Assembly (NCBI GenBank): GCA_964609675.1
Contig: CAZSRX010000031.1
Coordinates: 1 to 45,418 of the forward strand
Source of the DNA: CAZSRX01 sp964609675 [NCBI: uncultured Bacteroidota bacterium]
GTDB lineage: Bacteria > CLD3 > SB21
Direction: 5' to 3'
Length of the DNA stretch: 45,418 nt
Positions 32,920 to 42,178 of the stretch are shown here, in pieces (the stretch's first letter is position 1; each line of letters starts with the position of its first letter). A model generated the notes under the pieces. That model was not told the DNA's origin. It saw nothing but the letters and a program-made list of their open reading frames with translations, and did no database searches. Both the position numbers and the translations under genes were made by a program.

Positions 32920-33978
32920 ATGACGATATCCCATCTTGATTCCTCGCCGTTAGTCAGCGTCATCGTACTGAATTACAATGGCTTGCGTTTTCTGGAAACC
33001 TGTTTTACCAGTCTGGCCGCGACGGAATACCGTCCCCTGGAAATCATTATGGTGGATAACGCATCCACCGATGAATCGGTATCCTTTGTAAAGGAGCGGT
33101 TCCCCGACGTAAAAATCATCACCAGCCCCGAAAACGGGGGCTTTTCCAAGGGCAACAATATCGGCATCCGGGCCGCTGAGGGTAAATATGTGGTGCTGCT
33201 GAACAATGACGTCCGCGTCGAATCCGGATGGCTGACTCCGCTGGTGCAGGCGGCCGAGGCGGATCCGGCCGTTGCCGCCCTCCAGCCAAAACTGCGCTCC
33301 ATGACGGATGAAAGCGCGTTTGAATACGCCGGCGCGGCCGGCGGCATGATCGATTGCTACGGATATCCGTTCCTCCGAGGCCGGGTTTTTGACGTCATCG
33401 AAAAAGATCACGGACAGTACGACGATACCTGCGATATCTTCTGGGCTACCGGAGCCGCCATGTTCCTCCGAACGGACATCCTGAACCAGACAGGCCTGTT
33501 GGATGAGGATTTTATGTTTCATATGGAGGAAATCGACCTGTGCTGGCGCATACATCTGGCCGGTTATAAGATTAAGGCCGTTCCGAAGGGCGTAGTCTAT
33601 CATTACGGCGGAGGCACTCTGCCGACAGGTTCCTACCGGAAGCTGTATCTTAATCACCGGAACAATCTGTTTATGCTTTTAAAAAATCTTTCCGGCCTGT
33701 CGTTACTGCGCCGCATGACGGTGCGTTTTATTTTCGAAGCCATCAATGCCGCGGCTACGCTCATCAAAGGCAACTGGACCTGGTTCCGTGCAATCATCAC
33801 GGCTCACGTGTGGTTTTGGACGCATTTGCCCTTAATGCTTCGCAAGCGGCGCGCCGTCCAAAAACTACGCCGCGTCAGCGACCGGGATGTATTCCGTTCG
33901 GTTTATCCCCGGAGTATTGTCGCCGGTTATTTTATTCGCCGAAAAAAAACCTATAATCAACTTATTGAAAAAACCTAA
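32920..33978 (+). CDS. Family 2 glycosyltransferase
   Basis: This 352-residue cytoplasmic enzyme has a GT-A fold of the rhamnosyltransferase-like GT2 group. The start SVIVLNYNG, the nucleotide-binding VDNASTDES and the metal-binding LNNDV triad (near residue 96) are all typical, as is the later EEIDLCWR motif around residue 206. The C-terminal 90 residues are basic and partly hydrophobic, which suggests peripheral membrane binding. It starts ten bases after dnaB and ends four bases before rfbC. That neighbourhood favours a rhamnosyl or related deoxysugar transfer step in surface polysaccharide assembly. The donor and acceptor cannot be fixed from sequence. Confidence 0.9.
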   Translation: MTISHLDSSPLVSVIVLNYNGLRFLETCFTSLAATEYRPLEIIMVDNASTDESVSFVKERFPDVKIITSPENGGFSKGNNIGIRAAEGKYVVLLNNDVRVESGWLTPLVQAAEADPAVAALQPKLRSMTDESAFEYAGAAGGMIDCYGYPFLRGRVFDVIEKDHGQYDDTCDIFWATGAAMFLRTDILNQTGLLDEDFMFHMEEIDLCWRIHLAGYKIKAVPKGVVYHYGGGTLPTGSYRKLYLNHRNNLFMLLKNLSGLSLLRRMTVRFIFEAINAAATLIKGNWTWFRAIITAHVWFWTHLPLMLRKRRAVQKLRRVSDRDVFRSVYPRSIVAGYFIRRKKTYNQLIEKT

Positions 33979-33982
33979 ACCT

Positions 33983-34543
33983 ATGAAACTGACCAAACAT
34001 CCCACACTCTTTCCCGAAGTCTGGATTATCGAAGTCAACTGCTTCCGCGACGATCGCGGTTTTTTTTACGAGTCCTATCATAAGCAAGCCTTTGAGCAGG
34101 CCGGCCTGATCGCTGAATTCGTTCAGGATAATCATTCCAGTTCCGTAAAAAACGTTCTCCGTGGCATTCACTATCAGGATATGACTGCGCCCATGGGTAA
34201 GCTGGTGCGCTGTACGGCCGGTAATATCCTGGACGTGGTGGTGGATTTGCGGGTAGGCTCGCCTACTTTCGGTAAATGGTTCGGCCATGAACTTTCGGCC
34301 GATAACAGGTTGCAGATGTGGTGCCCGCCGGGCTTTGGCCATGCCTTCCTGACGCTCTCGGATACGGCTGAAGTACAGTATAAATGCACCAATTATTACT
34401 CCCCTGCTTCCGAAGGAAGCATCCTGTGGAACGACCCTGACCTTAATATCGATTGGCCAATCCGCGATGTCCTTCTTTCCCCCAAGGACAGCCGTTCGCA
34501 GACTTTGAAACATTATCGGATTAAACCGGCGTTCCGTTACTGA
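33983..34543 (+). CDS. rfbC: dTDP-4-dehydrorhamnose 3,5-epimerase
   Basis: RfbC (RmlC) catalyses the third step of dTDP-L-rhamnose synthesis. The 186-residue cupin-fold protein shows RGIHYQ with the catalytic His, the DVVVDLRVGSPTFGKW core, PPGFGHAF and NDPDLNIDWP, all diagnostic. The start is the ATG at 33983, which begins with the family-typical N-terminus. Upstream in-frame codons lie inside the glycosyltransferase gene. rfbD follows after a 139-base gap with its own promoter. rfbA and rfbB, needed for the first two steps, are not in the window. Confidence 0.95.
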   Translation: MKLTKHPTLFPEVWIIEVNCFRDDRGFFYESYHKQAFEQAGLIAEFVQDNHSSSVKNVLRGIHYQDMTAPMGKLVRCTAGNILDVVVDLRVGSPTFGKWFGHELSADNRLQMWCPPGFGHAFLTLSDTAEVQYKCTNYYSPASEGSILWNDPDLNIDWPIRDVLLSPKDSRSQTLKHYRIKPAFRY

Positions 34544-34615
34544 ATTGAAAAAATCTGATCGCGTTAACATTATCATCACAACGGAGATTCTTTTTTTCGT
34601 ATCGCAGAGTTTTAC

Positions 34616-34644
34616 TTGATAAAAATAAAATCTTTACGTAAAAT
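34616..34644 (+). promoter_or_regulatory. Near-consensus sigma-70-type promoter for rfbD and downstream genes
   Basis: TTGATA (34616-34621) and TAAAAT (34639-34644) are separated by exactly 17 bases in an AT-rich stretch. Transcription would start near 34651, about 30 bases before the rfbD ATG. Confidence 0.7.
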
Positions 34645-34682
34645 GTTTGGCTTTTTAAAGTATTATCAATAATAACGTCATT

Positions 34683-35558
34683 ATGAAAATTCTACTTATC
34701 GGGGCAAACGGACAACTGGGCAAAGACCTCTTGCGGGTATTTACCGATGACGATCAGATAATTGGCGTGGATATCGAAGACTGCGATATCACCAAAAAAG
34801 AACAGATTGTCCATTGCATTGCGTCTAAACGGCCGGACGCGGTAATCAACACGGCGGCATGGACCGACGTTCCAGGATGTGAGTCAAACGACAGGAAGGC
34901 TTTTGAACTGAACGCGCTGGGCGCCAAATATGTGGCCCTCGCCTGCCATGCCGTAAACTGCAAATTAATGCACATCAGCACGGATTATGTTTTTGACGGC
35001 GAAAAAAACGAACCCTACACAGAATCCGATACCCCGGCTCCTATCAATGTTTACGGACTGACCAAATATATGGCTGAGTTATACATCCGTTATGTCCACC
35101 CGCAACATTTCATTGTCCGTACGTCCGGGCTGTACGGCATTCACCATTGTGTCGGTAAAAAAACCAACTTTGTCGAGACCATGCTACGGCTGGGACAGGA
35201 GGGCGGACTGGTTCGTGTGGTCAATGATGAACGCCTGGCGCCAACATTTACCCTGAATCTGGCCCGTCAGTTGAAACAGCTCATCCGGCGTGAGGATTAC
35301 GGCCTTTATCATGCCGTTTCCCACGGTTCCTGCTCGTGGTTTGAGTTTGCCCGTAAAATATTTGATATCGCGGGCATGCGCGTCCCATTGGAACCGATTT
35401 CTGTCCGGGATTACAACAGTCCGGTGCGGCGACCGGCCAATTCCACCTTGCAGAACAAACGATTACAATCCCTCGGGATTGATATCATGAATACCTGGGA
35501 AGAGGCTTTAGAAGACTATTTCCTCGACCGCAGGAATAAACCCAATCCAATTAATTGA
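34683..35558 (+). CDS. rfbD: dTDP-4-dehydrorhamnose reductase
   Basis: RfbD (RmlD) reduces dTDP-4-keto-L-rhamnose to dTDP-L-rhamnose with NAD(P)H. The 291-residue short-chain dehydrogenase opens with the Rossmann motif GANGQLGKDL. It contains NTAAWTDV, the catalytic STDYVFDG segment and the YGLTKYMAE (Tyr-x3-Lys) motif, then the conserved RTSGLYG. It heads a transcript that continues into DUF2723, a flippase-like protein, DUF4837 and pgsA. No Shine-Dalgarno site is visible before the ATG. Confidence 0.95.
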   Translation: MKILLIGANGQLGKDLLRVFTDDDQIIGVDIEDCDITKKEQIVHCIASKRPDAVINTAAWTDVPGCESNDRKAFELNALGAKYVALACHAVNCKLMHISTDYVFDGEKNEPYTESDTPAPINVYGLTKYMAELYIRYVHPQHFIVRTSGLYGIHHCVGKKTNFVETMLRLGQEGGLVRVVNDERLAPTFTLNLARQLKQLIRREDYGLYHAVSHGSCSWFEFARKIFDIAGMRVPLEPISVRDYNSPVRRPANSTLQNKRLQSLGIDIMNTWEEALEDYFLDRRNKPNPIN

Positions 35559-35577
35559 ACAGGAGTATAACCAAAGT

Positions 35578-38508
35578 ATGTCATTCCAACGTCTGAACCG
35601 GATCACCGGAGCGATTGTATTCCTTCTTTCGTTTCTGGGGTATTATGTAACCATGGCGCCGACGGTATCCTACTGGGATTGCGGCGAGTTTGCCGCCTGC
35701 TCTTATACGCTGGGTGTGCCGCATCCTCCGGGCTCGCCGTTATTTCTGATCATCGGGCGGATCATGACGATGCTCCCGCTGGCCGATATCAGCCACCTCT
35801 TCGGGCTGGCTATATCGGACTATGACGTGGCTCATGAAGTGACGTGGATTTCGGTTCTGGCCGGCGCCTTCACAATCCTATTTCTGTACCTGATTATCGT
35901 CCGCATGCTTCAGCAGTGGATCAAACCGGAGGAAAGCTTCATGCGGGGATTGAAGATCGTGCTCTCCGCGGCGACCGGCGCGCTGACTTTTGCGTTTACC
36001 TACAGCCACTGGTTTAACTCGGTGGAATCGGAAGTCTACGCCTGCAGCATCTTCTTTACGGCCATCGTCATCTGGCTGATTATGATTTGGCTGGAAAAAC
36101 CCGATGACCTTCACGGCGACGCCTATTTACTGCTGATTGCGTACATGATCGGTCTGGCTATCGGCGTCCATGAACTGAACATTCTGACGTTGCCGTTTAT
36201 CTTTTTCATCATCTATTGCAAGAAGTACACCATTACATTCAAATCGTTTGCCGCGTTCGTCGGTCTGAGCTTGCTTGGTATACTGATCGTCTTCAAAGCC
36301 ATCGGCTTCTGGAGCGCGGAAATCCCGAACTTTATGGATCGCTACGGCTTGGGCACCGTATCGGTTCTGCTGATGTTCGCGGTTATGATCTACATGTCCT
36401 ATTATTTTATTAAAGCGAACAAACATACTGCGGCGATTGTGACCATTTCGATATTACTGATTTTCATCGGCTATTCCACCTATGCCATGATTATGATCCG
36501 TTCGGGTATGAATCCGAACATCGACCAGAACGATCCGCAGACCTGGGCGGCATTTATCAAGTACCTCAACCGCGAGCAGTATGGGTCCATCGAAATGTGG
36601 CCGCGCGTGGCGCCGTTCTGGGATTATCAGATTAATAAGATGTTTGTGCGGTATTTCAACTGGCAGTTTATCGGCAGGCCGGATGAATACGCGCTGTCAC
36701 TCATTGATCATCTGCGCAACGCCATAGGCTGGACGGTCGACCGGCTGCAGGACACGCAGGAAGACCGGCATGGTTACATGTACACCGTCCTCAGTTTCCG
36801 CGGGCTCTATGGCATCCCGTTTTTAGTGGGCTTATGGGGTCTGTTTTATCATTTCAGTAAAGACTGGAAGCGGGCGCTGGCCAATATGGCGTTGTTTCTG
36901 GCCACCGGTATTGCGGTCATCATCTATTTGAACCAGCCGGATCCCCAGCCGCGCGAACGGGACTATTCCTATACCGGCGCGTTTTTCGCTTTCTCCGCGT
37001 GGATCGGCATCGGCATGTACGCGATTTTGGAATGGCTGGAACAAAAAATCAAAGATCAGGGCCTGCTGCAGTCAGTCACCTGGGCAGTGGTCGGGCTTAT
37101 GTTTGTTCTGCTTCCGCTGAACACGTTCATTTACAATTTCAGAACCAGCAGCCGGCAGGGCAATCTTGTAGCATGGGATTATTCCTACAATTTGCTGGAA
37201 ACCTGCGAACCGAACGCGATTCTGTTTACTAACGGGGATAACGACACGTTCCCGCTGTGGTATCTGCAGGAAGTGGAAAAAGTCCGTCCGGATGTCAGCA
37301 TAGTCAACCTCAGTCTGGTCAATACGGACTGGTACGTCAATATTAAAAAGAACATCCAACTGACTTATACTAAACCCGATCATATTGTAACCTCGTATCC
37401 GTGGAAGGAATCCGATCCGCCGGGGTATGTTTTTAAGGCAATGAAAGTGCCAATCAGTCTGCCGGATGAGGAAATACTAAGCGATCCCAGACGGCCGAAT
37501 TCCGGCATCATGCCGATGCCTTGGGAAACGAAAACATTTTCCCGCACGATACCGAAGGAAGTTTACTGGAAGGATTGGGTTGAGTCCGGCAATCCTCTGC
37601 CCGCCGGCTGGGATACAATGAAAGTGCCCAAAATGACCTTTGAAGTACGGCCCACTTTGTACAACCGATTCCTGAAAGTCCAGGATATGATGGTATTGGA
37701 CATTTTATTCTCCAATGAATGGAAACGGCCCATTTATTTTGCGATAACGGTCAGCAACGACGCCCAGACCGGACTGCAGCGCTATCTGCGCATGGACGGC
37801 CTGGCTTTCAAAGTCATAACGGTGCCCGACCAGCAAATATCGCCCAAACACCTTTATGAAAACACATTTACAAAATACAAGTTCCGGAATATGGACAATC
37901 CGGATATTTTTTATGACGACAACGTTCGCCGCCTTACACAGAATTACCGTTCGCTGTATCTCCAGCTAGCGGATTTCTTCCGCCAGCGCAGGAACTACGG
38001 AAGCCGTTTCGGCAACCGCTCGGCCGACGGCATTCTGCCCGAACTGCCCAACGACCAGCAACGGATCATCAAAATTCTCGATACCATGGAAAAGACCATA
38101 CCCGAAACCGTCATACCAATGCGTGATTACAGGCTTAAACTAACGACAGGCCAATTTTACGCCGACGCGGGAAAACCGGAAAAACTGCGCCAGTATATTC
38201 AGGAAGTTCTGGAGAATGAAAAAATCTACCGCGTGGATAATAATGCAAAAATCCAGATCGCCGGAGTGTACCAATACGCCCTGAAGGATGCCGACGCCTC
38301 AATCGCAATACTCAAGCCGATTGTTGACGTTGAACCGAACAACGGTGAAGCCCTGGGCTGGTACATCCAGGCGCTTGAAGAAAAGAAAAATTACGCGGAA
38401 GCCTCCAGTCTGCTGGAACGATGGCTAAGCCGAAACCCACAGGATGTCAGTGCAAAAAATAAGCTGGATGAATATAAAAAGAAACTCTCATCCGGTAACA
38501 AAAAATAA
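35578..38508 (+). CDS. DUF2723 membrane protein with C-terminal TPR-like repeats
   Basis: This 976-residue integral membrane protein has an N-terminal DUF2723 domain. The signature SYWDCGEFAACSYTLGVPHP (from about residue 31) is typical, with its acidic pair in the first periplasmic loop, as in GT-C fold glycosyltransferases. About ten or more membrane helices span residues 8-530. A large soluble part follows, and residues 855-970 look like TPR repeats (DVEPNNGEALGWYIQALEEKKNYAEA). The family is abundant in FCB phyla and is related to TMEM260, an O-mannosyltransferase. A protein or lipid glycosylation role is therefore plausible. It follows rfbD after 19 bases, with AGGAG upstream. Confidence 0.9.
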   Translation: MSFQRLNRITGAIVFLLSFLGYYVTMAPTVSYWDCGEFAACSYTLGVPHPPGSPLFLIIGRIMTMLPLADISHLFGLAISDYDVAHEVTWISVLAGAFTILFLYLIIVRMLQQWIKPEESFMRGLKIVLSAATGALTFAFTYSHWFNSVESEVYACSIFFTAIVIWLIMIWLEKPDDLHGDAYLLLIAYMIGLAIGVHELNILTLPFIFFIIYCKKYTITFKSFAAFVGLSLLGILIVFKAIGFWSAEIPNFMDRYGLGTVSVLLMFAVMIYMSYYFIKANKHTAAIVTISILLIFIGYSTYAMIMIRSGMNPNIDQNDPQTWAAFIKYLNREQYGSIEMWPRVAPFWDYQINKMFVRYFNWQFIGRPDEYALSLIDHLRNAIGWTVDRLQDTQEDRHGYMYTVLSFRGLYGIPFLVGLWGLFYHFSKDWKRALANMALFLATGIAVIIYLNQPDPQPRERDYSYTGAFFAFSAWIGIGMYAILEWLEQKIKDQGLLQSVTWAVVGLMFVLLPLNTFIYNFRTSSRQGNLVAWDYSYNLLETCEPNAILFTNGDNDTFPLWYLQEVEKVRPDVSIVNLSLVNTDWYVNIKKNIQLTYTKPDHIVTSYPWKESDPPGYVFKAMKVPISLPDEEILSDPRRPNSGIMPMPWETKTFSRTIPKEVYWKDWVESGNPLPAGWDTMKVPKMTFEVRPTLYNRFLKVQDMMVLDILFSNEWKRPIYFAITVSNDAQTGLQRYLRMDGLAFKVITVPDQQISPKHLYENTFTKYKFRNMDNPDIFYDDNVRRLTQNYRSLYLQLADFFRQRRNYGSRFGNRSADGILPELPNDQQRIIKILDTMEKTIPETVIPMRDYRLKLTTGQFYADAGKPEKLRQYIQEVLENEKIYRVDNNAKIQIAGVYQYALKDADASIAILKPIVDVEPNNGEALGWYIQALEEKKNYAEASSLLERWLSRNPQDVSAKNKLDEYKKKLSSGNKK

Positions 38509-38517
38509 TCAGACCGG

Positions 38518-39516
38518 ATGTCCGGTAAGGCCGTGCTTGAAGCATCAAAACAACGCCTGAAGAAAACGCTGATCTTTTTCCTAAAGGTCGCCGTCAGCGC
38601 CGGTATCATCGGGTTTACGGTTTACAATCTCGATTTGGATGCCATCGGCCGTTTGTGGCTAACCATGGATATCGGATGGGTCGCGCTGTCCCTGCTACTG
38701 GTAACGCTGAGTTACTTTTTCGGCGCTCTGCAGTGGCGTTATATACTGGAAATGGCGCAGTTTCGGCTGAGTTATCTTAAGGTGCTGGGTTATTATTATG
38801 TCGGCCTTTTTTTTAATAATTTTCTGATCAGCGGCATGGGCGGCGATTTTATGCGTATATACGACATCCATCAGCATTCGGCGGACCGGGAACGGCTGTC
38901 GCCGGCGCTGGCCACCGTACTCTTCGACCGCTTTGTCGGCCTGATTACCCTGATATTCCTGGCCTGTCTGATGGGTATGGTGGCGGTGACGCGCGGAGAA
39001 TCGCCGCGGCTTGTTGCCGGAATCGGCATCATGTTCGCCTCATGGGTTGTGCTGATTATTGCCCTGTTTAATAAAAAAACCGCCGAATGGACGATTAAGC
39101 CGCTGACCAAATGGATGCCGCAGAAAATTTATGTCCGCTTTCAGCACCTATATTATGAAATCCACCGATTCGGATCCGCGCGCCGTTCGCTGGTCTGCAT
39201 TTTTGCCGTGTCAATACTGGTACAACTGCAGCGCATCTTAGCCATCTGGGCGATTGGCCGGGCCCTGGGAGATACTTCATCGGTCAGGTATTATATTATA
39301 TTTGTGCCGCTGATGTCTATTGCGGCCAGTCTGCCGATTTCGATAGGCGGCACGGGTCCGAGGGAACAAACAACAATTCATCTGTTCCGGCGTCTGGGCG
39401 TTTCTCAGGAAATCGCGTTTTCAATCGGCTTCCTGGCTTATGTGGTATCCATGATCACCACTGTACCCGGCGCGCTTTTATTTATCATAAGGAAAGGAAA
39501 AACCCGGCATGCGTAA
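38518..39516 (+). CDS. LPG-synthase-like transmembrane (UPF0104/flippase-like) protein
   Basis: This 332-residue protein has about eight membrane helices and the features of the lysylphosphatidylglycerol synthase transmembrane family: NLDLDAIGRLW near residue 39, YYYVGLFFNNFLISGMGGDFMRIYD in the middle and SLPISIGGTGPREQTTIHLF near the end. The soluble aminoacyl-transfer domain of MprF is absent. Such stand-alone proteins (AglD-like) are thought to move or support lipid-linked sugars across membranes. The place between DUF2723 and DUF4837 genes supports an envelope glycan role. Its end overlaps the next gene by eight bases. Confidence 0.88.
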   Translation: MSGKAVLEASKQRLKKTLIFFLKVAVSAGIIGFTVYNLDLDAIGRLWLTMDIGWVALSLLLVTLSYFFGALQWRYILEMAQFRLSYLKVLGYYYVGLFFNNFLISGMGGDFMRIYDIHQHSADRERLSPALATVLFDRFVGLITLIFLACLMGMVAVTRGESPRLVAGIGIMFASWVVLIIALFNKKTAEWTIKPLTKWMPQKIYVRFQHLYYEIHRFGSARRSLVCIFAVSILVQLQRILAIWAIGRALGDTSSVRYYIIFVPLMSIAASLPISIGGTGPREQTTIHLFRRLGVSQEIAFSIGFLAYVVSMITTVPGALLFIIRKGKTRHA

Positions 39517-40567
39517 TGTTTGGATCCTGCTGATGCTTGGCGCCATCCTAAACAGCGGCTGTGAACCCCGCAAAGGACCCGCTATTGGCGGCGATGATCA
39601 GATTATTGTTTTTGCCGATTCTACCGACTGGAACACCATACAATATCCGCTTAAAGAAGTCTTTGAGCGGGTCGTGTATACGCCTCAGGACGAAACCGAG
39701 TTTTATCTTCAGCGCGCCGAATTGTCAAATTTTGATCTTTACAAGACGTATAAATACATCCTGATGGTTGGCACGCTGAATTCACGCGATCCCGTTTCGC
39801 AAACGGTTCAGGGTATGCTTTCCGACGAAGTCCGGCCTTCGGTGGAATCGCGCGAATATTTCGTGTTCAATAAGAAAAACGAATGGGCCAGAGGTCAATT
39901 GGTCATGATTCTCGTATCCACAAACCTTACGGAACTGATGGAAGCGATAAACGAAAACCAAGAAGCCCTCTACCAGCAACTGGATGACCACAAAAACCGT
40001 ATTGTTTCGGATTTCATATATTCGACGGCGGCTCCTCTGGAAAATAAAACGCTCCGGCGTGAATTATTCGAAAAATATCATTGGACGATGCGGGTGCATC
40101 CTGATTTCAAACTGCGGGAGGAAGATCCGGCGCGACGGTATGTGCGTTTCCATTCCGCCGGTCTTAATAAATCCCTGCAACGCTGGATTTCTGTTTATTG
40201 GGAGCCCGCCGAACCGAACGTACGCACGGACACGCTCATCAGCCGGGCATGGATGATTAAGACCCGAAATAAAATCGGATCGTGGTTTGTGGATTCGACG
40301 GTTGTTTCCGATTATAAGCTGAATTTCCGGAAAACCCGATTCGCCGACTACGACGCCTGCTGCCTGTACGGCATATGGGTAACTCCCAGCACTAAAAACG
40401 CTTACGGAGGGCCGTTCCGCTCCTATGCCTTTGCCGACTCACTCACCCGGCGCGTGTATTTCATCGATCAGGCGGTGTTTTTCCCTGAGGAGATCAAAAA
40501 ACTGAAACAACTGCGCGAACTGGACGTAATCACCAAGACCTTCACCACACAGGCATATAACGATTAA
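39509..40567 (+). CDS. DUF4837 family lipoprotein
   Basis: This 352-residue protein has a lipoprotein signal peptide ending LNSGC (Cys18) and a mature part matching DUF4837, a family of unknown function seen mainly in Bacteroidota and relatives. Recognisable stretches include DQIIVFADSTDW near the start, the NKKNEWARGQLVMILVS segment near residue 123, and two central repeats ending in YSTAAPLENKTLRRELFEKYHW. It overlaps the flippase-like gene by eight bases and precedes pgsA by four, so it belongs to this operon. It probably sits on the periplasmic face of a membrane. Function is unknown. Confidence 0.85.
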   Translation: MRNVWILLMLGAILNSGCEPRKGPAIGGDDQIIVFADSTDWNTIQYPLKEVFERVVYTPQDETEFYLQRAELSNFDLYKTYKYILMVGTLNSRDPVSQTVQGMLSDEVRPSVESREYFVFNKKNEWARGQLVMILVSTNLTELMEAINENQEALYQQLDDHKNRIVSDFIYSTAAPLENKTLRRELFEKYHWTMRVHPDFKLREEDPARRYVRFHSAGLNKSLQRWISVYWEPAEPNVRTDTLISRAWMIKTRNKIGSWFVDSTVVSDYKLNFRKTRFADYDACCLYGIWVTPSTKNAYGGPFRSYAFADSLTRRVYFIDQAVFFPEEIKKLKQLRELDVITKTFTTQAYND

Positions 40568-40571
40568 AACC

Positions 40572-41159
40572 ATGAATCTGGAAAAAAAGGATAAAATATT
40601 AACCCTTTCCAATGTCCTGAGCGTAAGCCGGATCCTGCTGCTGGCGCCGATTATTTACTGCCTGGATCGGGGACTTCTGGAAAGCGGCTACAACTGGTAT
40701 GCGCTGGGTCTGATGATGATCGGCGCGATGACCGATATGCTCGACGGTTGGCTGGCACGCCGAATGAAACAGGTCACCAATTTCGGAAGGATTATCGATC
40801 CTATCGCTGATAAAATCGGCGTCGGTTTGGTATTGGTATACCTCGCTTTTTCCCGGCCCGATTTCCCGCTCTGGTATCTCTGGATTGTTCTCTTCCGCGA
40901 TGTACTGATTTTCTGTGTCGGCTCGTTTATCCGAATCCGCTACCGGTATATCTTCGAATCCAACATGATCGGTAAAATCGCCGTAACAACCATTTTCTTT
41001 GTCATCCTCGCCACCGTATTAAAGGGGCTCTATCCAATCACTATCATTCAGCAGGTACTGATCGGCATCAGCCTTGCCTTTATTATGGCTTCTCTTCTGT
41101 CCTACGGCCTACGTTTGTCAGAATTTATACGCGGCCTGAATCAACGTAAAACACCGTGA
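40572..41159 (+). CDS. pgsA: CDP-alcohol phosphatidyltransferase, probably phosphatidylglycerophosphate synthase
   Basis: This 195-residue membrane enzyme carries the full CDP-alcohol phosphotransferase motif: Asp55, Asp58-Gly59, Ala62-Arg63, Gly72, Asp76 and Asp80 in the exact family spacing. Five or six membrane helices are visible. The opening TLSNVLSVSRILLLAPI matches PgsA, which makes phosphatidylglycerophosphate from CDP-diacylglycerol and glycerol-3-phosphate. Related enzymes using other alcohols cannot be excluded. It is the last gene of the rfbD-led operon. Confidence 0.88.
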   Translation: MNLEKKDKILTLSNVLSVSRILLLAPIIYCLDRGLLESGYNWYALGLMMIGAMTDMLDGWLARRMKQVTNFGRIIDPIADKIGVGLVLVYLAFSRPDFPLWYLWIVLFRDVLIFCVGSFIRIRYRYIFESNMIGKIAVTTIFFVILATVLKGLYPITIIQQVLIGISLAFIMASLLSYGLRLSEFIRGLNQRKTP

Positions 41160-41171
41160 CAGGATTCACTA

Positions 41172-41200
41172 TTGACTGTAATTAATTTTTTTTATATCTT
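41172..41200 (+). promoter_or_regulatory. Probable promoter for the coiled-coil/STAS gene pair
   Basis: TTGACT (41172-41177) and TATCTT (41195-41200) are spaced by 17 bases, starting about a dozen bases after the pgsA stop. The leader would be about 50 bases with a GAGG site before the ATG at 41257. Confidence 0.5.
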
Positions 41201-41256
41201 GATTTACTATTCGCTATTATTCCAACGGATAAAAAAATACGTATAGAGGTTCACCC

Positions 41257-41688
41257 ATGTTAGTGAATAAAATTAAGGAACTGGCAACAGATTTACGAAG
41301 GGCTTATCAGGATCTGCGATCCATGCAGACCGATATCCGACTGACTACCATTGACGAGCGGGAAGTGGATATTGACCAGGTTATCGAAGATCTGAATGTT
41401 TTTAAGCTGAATGTAACGTATCTCCGGCTAAAAGCCTCAGAACTGGCTGTCTCGCAGAACATGGATTTTACCGAAGTCAAAAAGGATATCACGTATTATA
41501 TTCTTTACCTGAAGCATGCGTTCGATACGTTTAACGAAATCTGCAACAGTCTGCAATACGGCGGCCGCAGCGGCGATGAAGCGGCTTACCAGAAAGCGGT
41601 CGTTGAAATCGTCATCCTTCAGAGGCATCTGCGGGATATGAACCTGCAACTCGACGTTATCAATAAGAAACTAGGAAAAAATTCATAA
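41257..41688 (+). CDS. Conserved-looking small helical protein, unknown
   Basis: This 143-residue cytoplasmic protein is predicted to be almost entirely helical, with heptad-like charged stretches (residues 1-60 and 75-140) that suggest a helical bundle or coiled coil. No signal peptide or membrane segment is seen and I do not recognise a family. Codon use and composition match its neighbours. It has a GAGG site and its own upstream promoter. The STAS-domain gene starts six bases after it, so the two probably act together. A partner-switching role is a guess based on position. Confidence 0.75.
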   Translation: MLVNKIKELATDLRRAYQDLRSMQTDIRLTTIDEREVDIDQVIEDLNVFKLNVTYLRLKASELAVSQNMDFTEVKKDITYYILYLKHAFDTFNEICNSLQYGGRSGDEAAYQKAVVEIVILQRHLRDMNLQLDVINKKLGKNS

Positions 41689-41694
41689 GCGTCT

Positions 41695-42099
41695 ATGGAC
41701 CAGAAACCCACCATGAAACAAAGCAGAAAAGTCAAAATTGCGCCGGAGTCCGCCGTAAAAGTCATAACCCAGCGCGTTACGGATGACCTGGCCGTCGTGA
41801 TCATCGACGATAAACTGATGACCGATGAGCATATCCAGATGCTGCAGAACGCGGTCAAGGAACTCATCAAGGAGGAAACCCGTAACGTGGTGATTGATCT
41901 TTCCCGCGTCAAACGGATTAACAGTTCCGGCCTGGGCAGTCTGATCACCGTGTATTCGCTGATCCACGCGGCCGAAGGCACCCTAAAAATCGGCGGTATC
42001 AATGAGTTTGTTCGGAATGTCATGAACATTACCAAACTCAACGATGTCTTTGAAGTATTTCCCACTCAGGAAGACGCGATTAAAAGCTACAAAGCCTGA
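41695..42099 (+). CDS. STAS-domain anti-sigma factor antagonist-like protein
   Basis: This 134-residue protein has a STAS domain (about residues 20-130) of the SpoIIAA/RsbV type. The signature VIDLSRVKRINSSGLGSLITVYS contains the serine pair Ser77-Ser78 at the position phosphorylated in anti-sigma antagonists, although the usual preceding Asp is Asn76. Such proteins release sigma factors or other targets from an anti-sigma kinase when dephosphorylated. No RsbW-type kinase or PP2C phosphatase is next to it; the only neighbour is the helical protein upstream. An N-terminal basic extension of about 18 residues is unusual. Confidence 0.88.
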   Translation: MDQKPTMKQSRKVKIAPESAVKVITQRVTDDLAVVIIDDKLMTDEHIQMLQNAVKELIKEETRNVVIDLSRVKRINSSGLGSLITVYSLIHAAEGTLKIGGINEFVRNVMNITKLNDVFEVFPTQEDAIKSYKA

Positions 42100-42178
42100 C
42101 CGGTTGTTTCCGGTTTCCTTTCTCCGTTACGTTATAACCAAAGCCTCTTATTTTTCGCCGTTCTTAACAGGAATCGGT

